Below, one piece after another: positions 61,616 to 64,000 of a stretch of 64,000 nucleotides of DNA; the first letter of the stretch is position 1, and every line of letters begins with the position of its first letter. Location of the stretch: contig NZ_CAKZKL010000026.1 of the NCBI RefSeq assembly GCF_937123735.1, forward strand, positions 1 through 64,000, read 5' to 3'. A model generated the notes under the pieces. The model worked only from the letters and a program-made list of their open reading frames with translations. It ran no database searches and was not told the origin of the DNA. A program made the position numbers and the translations under genes. Origin of the DNA: an uncultured Lentibacter sp. GTDB lineage: Bacteria; Pseudomonadota; Alphaproteobacteria; Rhodobacterales; Rhodobacteraceae.

Positions 61616-61789
61616 TCAAACTTTGTCTGCAAAGTCCTTGTGGACATATTTTGCATCGCAATAGGGGCATTCGACCCAGCCGTGCTCGCCCGGAATCTGA
61701 AGCCAGATGCGCGGGTGGCCGCCGGTGCCGCCATCACATGACACGCGGTAGCTGTCGACGATTTTTGTCTCGGGCGCTTGGGTTGTCAT
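61616..61789 (-). CDS. zf-CHCC zinc-finger protein (57 aa)
   Basis: A short gene translated MTTQAPETKIVDSYRVSCDG, then GGTGGHPRIWLQIPGEHGW and VECPYCDAKYVHKDFADKV, stop. The metal ligands follow the C-x6-H and CxxC pattern of the zf-CHCC family, bacterial relatives of the NDUFS6/complex I zinc subunit, though the bacterial role is unproven. An AAGGA sequence lies before the ATG at 61789 and a clear terminator follows. Confidence 0.85.
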   Translation of the reverse strand: MTTQAPETKIVDSYRVSCDGGTGGHPRIWLQIPGEHGWVECPYCDAKYVHKDFADKV

Positions 61790-61857
61790 CGGGCAGTTCC
61801 TTCAGAGGCCTTGGTTTGGCTCATATAAGACAAGGCAGGCCGCGGGGGCAAGCCTGA

Positions 61858-63435
61858 TCAATCGGCAAAGAGATAGTCGATATTGGCAATTTCAAGGCCC
61901 ATTTCCTCGGTGGTGGCCAGGAAATGGGCCAGGGCCGTTGCGTTTTCTTCCAGGCTGCCTGTCTCGCTCAGGCGGTGGTGCCCGTCAAAATGGGCATCCC
62001 GCAGAATATCGCTTTCGTGGAGCATATCGGCCCGAATTGTGGGCAGCAGCCTTTCCAGCGTTTCGCGTGGGGTCTTCTCACCGGCAAGGCCAACCCGCAT
62101 GGCGTGGCCCGTGAGATAGGCATCGGAAAAGTCGCATTCTATTTCAAGCAGGCGCGTTTTGGAGCGGTCTGAACAGAAATCATTGAGCAGGTCGATATTG
62201 CTCGGATCGATACAGACAACAAGTTGGTTGGTCTCGTAATAGTCAAACAACATCCGCAGAAGCGCCCGGCGGTGGCGGTGGCGTTTGACGATGGTAGACT
62301 GGAGGCCGCCAAGATCGGGCAGGGGTGTGCTTTCCTCGTTGAAGAGATATTCGACACAGGGAATGCCGCTAAACTTGTGAATGCGCTCCACCAGCCGCTT
62401 GGCGACATGCCATTTCTTGCAGACCACAATCAGCAGCTCGCGCTCGCGGCCGATGGACCCTTCGCTCTCCCAAAAACGGGTGCCAAAGCGGCGGCCCTCG
62501 CGGCCCCGGCTTGTCAGAAAACGAAAGAGGCTGGCCCCTTCATTGGAGATTTTGAACGCTCGGCCCCGGGTGGCATAGAGCAGCCCGAGGCGGCGCTTGA
62601 GCTCTTTGGCTTCGGGGCTGATCTTGCGGGCGAAGAGATAATCCTGACTGAGCAAGAGGTCGTAGTGATCGTTGTAAAAGGTGACAGGCATTCCGTAGTC
62701 GGTGAACATGAGGAAGGTTAGGGTGCGGGTGCGGATTTCGTTTTCCGGCACAAGGTGGCGCACGAGGGTTTGAAAGAAGGTCTCATCGGGAATCCATGTG
62801 GTGCGGAAAAAGCGCATGACATCTTTGCGGGCCTTGGTGAAGGCGAGGATCCATTCGATGGTGCGCCGCCGCAGGCACCACCACTGGCTGCCTATCTGCA
62901 CCTCAATATCATGGGGGATCTTGCGGGTGAGGCCCAGCTTGCGCTGGAGGTTGAAGGCTGCATAGAATCTGCGTTTCTGGGTGCGTTCGTTGAAGAAATG
63001 CCGGTAGATCAGGCGCTCTTCCTTCATGCCGGTCTTGATCCAGTCACTTTCAAAATAGTCAAAGCTTTCAATGTAATCGACATCTTCATTGTCGAGAAAG
63101 TCATGGGCGTATTCCGCTGATTTGATGGCCATGCAATCGCCTGAGAGCATGTAGAAATGCGTGGCGCGCGGAAAGGCGGCAACAGCCGCTTCAACCGCGT
63201 TGAGCGTGGCTTGCACCAAAGACCAGGCCCCCCAGCCACATTTCAGCCGTTTGTGGGCGAAGGTGACGTTGGGGTTGTCCTTGAGCGCGCTCTCTATGGC
63301 GGCAAAATCGGCCGGTTTGGCGCGGGCATCAAAATGGATCGACATGTAGTCACCCGCGGCTGTAAGCCGCTCGGCCTGCTTGATGATGGCCTCTGGGTCT
63401 TTATGGCAGAGCAGTATGAAAGCGATTTTTGCCAT
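61858..63435 (-). CDS. GT14 core-2/I-branching beta-1,6-N-acetylglucosaminyltransferase with C-terminal domain (DUF5928-type)
   Basis: A 525-aa protein. The first 260 or so residues resemble GT14 enzymes: IAFILLCHKDPEAIIKQAERL, SIHFDARA, FYMLSGDCMAIKS, SQWWCLRRRTIEWIL and TTWIPDETFFQTLV. The remaining 260 residues form a separate domain that I recall as DUF5928 in Rhodobacterales; not verified here. No signal or membrane segment is seen, so it acts in the cytoplasm, probably on a lipid-linked or protein glycan. It diverges from the sulfotransferase gene across 138 bp, suggesting a shared pathway. Confidence 0.85.
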   Translation of the reverse strand: MAKIAFILLCHKDPEAIIKQAERLTAAGDYMSIHFDARAKPADFAAIESALKDNPNVTFAHKRLKCGWGAWSLVQATLNAVEAAVAAFPRATHFYMLSGDCMAIKSAEYAHDFLDNEDVDYIESFDYFESDWIKTGMKEERLIYRHFFNERTQKRRFYAAFNLQRKLGLTRKIPHDIEVQIGSQWWCLRRRTIEWILAFTKARKDVMRFFRTTWIPDETFFQTLVRHLVPENEIRTRTLTFLMFTDYGMPVTFYNDHYDLLLSQDYLFARKISPEAKELKRRLGLLYATRGRAFKISNEGASLFRFLTSRGREGRRFGTRFWESEGSIGRERELLIVVCKKWHVAKRLVERIHKFSGIPCVEYLFNEESTPLPDLGGLQSTIVKRHRHRRALLRMLFDYYETNQLVVCIDPSNIDLLNDFCSDRSKTRLLEIECDFSDAYLTGHAMRVGLAGEKTPRETLERLLPTIRADMLHESDILRDAHFDGHHRLSETGSLEENATALAHFLATTEEMGLEIANIDYLFAD

Positions 63436-63573
63436 AACGGAAACATTTACCTAGAAATTCTTCAAACTGTTTACTTGATAGAGGTGAAGGCCGGTTGAAT
63501 AAACACGAAATCTTTGCTTTTTTGCGAACATTATAACGAGTGCTGTCGCCATGGGCGATTTTAGGAGGCGAAA

Positions 63574-64000
63574 ATGGGTTTTCCCGGAACATGGATGACC
63601 GAGAGCGAGAGTGTCGTGTATCGGGTTGTGCCCAAATGTGCTTGCTCCACGATTGGGCAAATCATGTATTATTCTGATCATGGGGTGTTTTTTGACGGTG
63701 ATATCCACGATGCCACCGAAGGGCTGCACAAATGGGCGCGTGAAGAGAGCCAGCCGCTGATCAACGCCAATGTGAGGACGCATAATTCCTTTGCCTTCAC
63801 CTGTGTGCGCAATCCTTACACGCGGATTCTCTCAAGCTTTTTTGACAAGATCTGCGGGATTCAGCGCAACGGGCGGCGTTATCGTGGGAACCTTGTGCCG
63901 CTTCTGATCCAGAAATACGGGATCGAAGTGGGCGGGGAGGATGGCAAGCAGGAGTTTGACCAGATCAGGAGTTTCCGCCGCTTTTTGCTGTTTGTGCGCG
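63574..64000 (+). CDS. sulfotransferase family 2 protein, N-terminal part (cut by window edge)
   Basis: The visible 142 residues start MGFPGTWMTESESVVYR and contain the two PAPS-binding elements: the 5'-phosphosulfate loop VVPKCACSTIGQIMYY and the 3'-phosphate motif CVRNPYTRILSSFF. This fits Golgi-type carbohydrate sulfotransferases (Sulfotransfer_2). AGGAGG precedes the ATG by about 6 nt. The C-terminus is beyond the window. With the divergent GT14 gene it suggests a sulfated glycan; PAP formed in the reaction would be cleared by the CysQ-type enzyme. Confidence 0.9.
   Translation, partial: MGFPGTWMTESESVVYRVVPKCACSTIGQIMYYSDHGVFFDGDIHDATEGLHKWAREESQPLINANVRTHNSFAFTCVRNPYTRILSSFFDKICGIQRNGRRYRGNLVPLLIQKYGIEVGGEDGKQEFDQIRSFRRFLLFVR

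Overview
This is a 64-kb stretch of GC-rich alphaproteobacterial chromosome, most likely from the Rhodobacteraceae (marine Roseobacter type). The evidence is a complete regB-senC-regA redox cluster with ahcY nearby, a hemD-mic60-hemY operon, the alphaproteobacterial order tsaE-amgK-murU-addB-addA-trxA, DUF2853, DUF2125 and zf-CHCC genes, and a GT14 glycosyltransferase with a long family-specific tail. I saw no rRNA, tRNA, CRISPR array, prophage, insertion sequence or transposase.

Layout. 1-8.7 kb: an origin-proximal backbone. mnmE (cut by the window edge), rho and hemJ run leftward. maf, aroE, coaE and dnaQ run rightward from a shared AT-rich intergenic region carrying four DnaA-box-like sequences (2103-2504), which I propose as the chromosomal origin. 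secB, fxsA, a Tim44-domain gene, mltA and smr follow. 8.7-14.6 kb: one tightly overlapping leftward operon, kdsD-kdsB-kdsA-rfbC-rfbB-rfbD-rfbA, making CMP-Kdo and dTDP-L-rhamnose. 14.6-19.1 kb: an MFS transporter, an AstE/AspA-like zinc hydrolase and a ThDP enzyme, separated by interspersed palindromes. This block and the sugar operon look inserted between smr and hslVU.

19.2-31.1 kb: hslV-hslU, a probable glycan gene, trxA, and a leftward operon tsaE-amgK-murU-addB-addA (tRNA t6A synthesis, MurNAc recycling, recombinational repair). 31.1-36.5 kb: a DivL-like PAS protein without a kinase domain, preceded by a perfect CtrA box, then regB with senC and regA diverging from it; a GT61 glycosyltransferase is coupled directly to regA. 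36.5-40.8 kb: GNAT and HD-domain genes, a small secreted protein with a tandem 21-bp-period operator, ahcY with a hairpin leader abutting its start codon, DUF2853, an orphan structured region that may be a small RNA, and EVE and YciI genes.

41-49.5 kb: gpsA and tsaD diverge from hemD-mic60-hemY; then smpB, a rhodanese and an aromatic/aspartate aminotransferase. 49.5-58.3 kb: cysQ-like, pmbA, an unknown gene, DUF2125, an SDR-crotonase pair, a SpoIIAA-like gene, and an mscS-flavoprotein pair. 58.5-64 kb: polA, a 57-residue zinc-finger gene, and a divergent GT14 glycosyltransferase/sulfotransferase pair suggesting a sulfated surface glycan.

Between genes the window holds at least three families of interspersed non-coding repeats: a GGTGCGCA-N5-TGCGCACC palindrome (4 copies), a stacked-hairpin element starting at or near a stop codon (3 copies), and an array of three GTGCAC hexamers phased at exactly 11 bp (2 copies). 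These, the candidate origin, the ahcY leader, the CtrA box and the tandem operator are the most interesting signals. No complete unknown multi-gene system was recognised.
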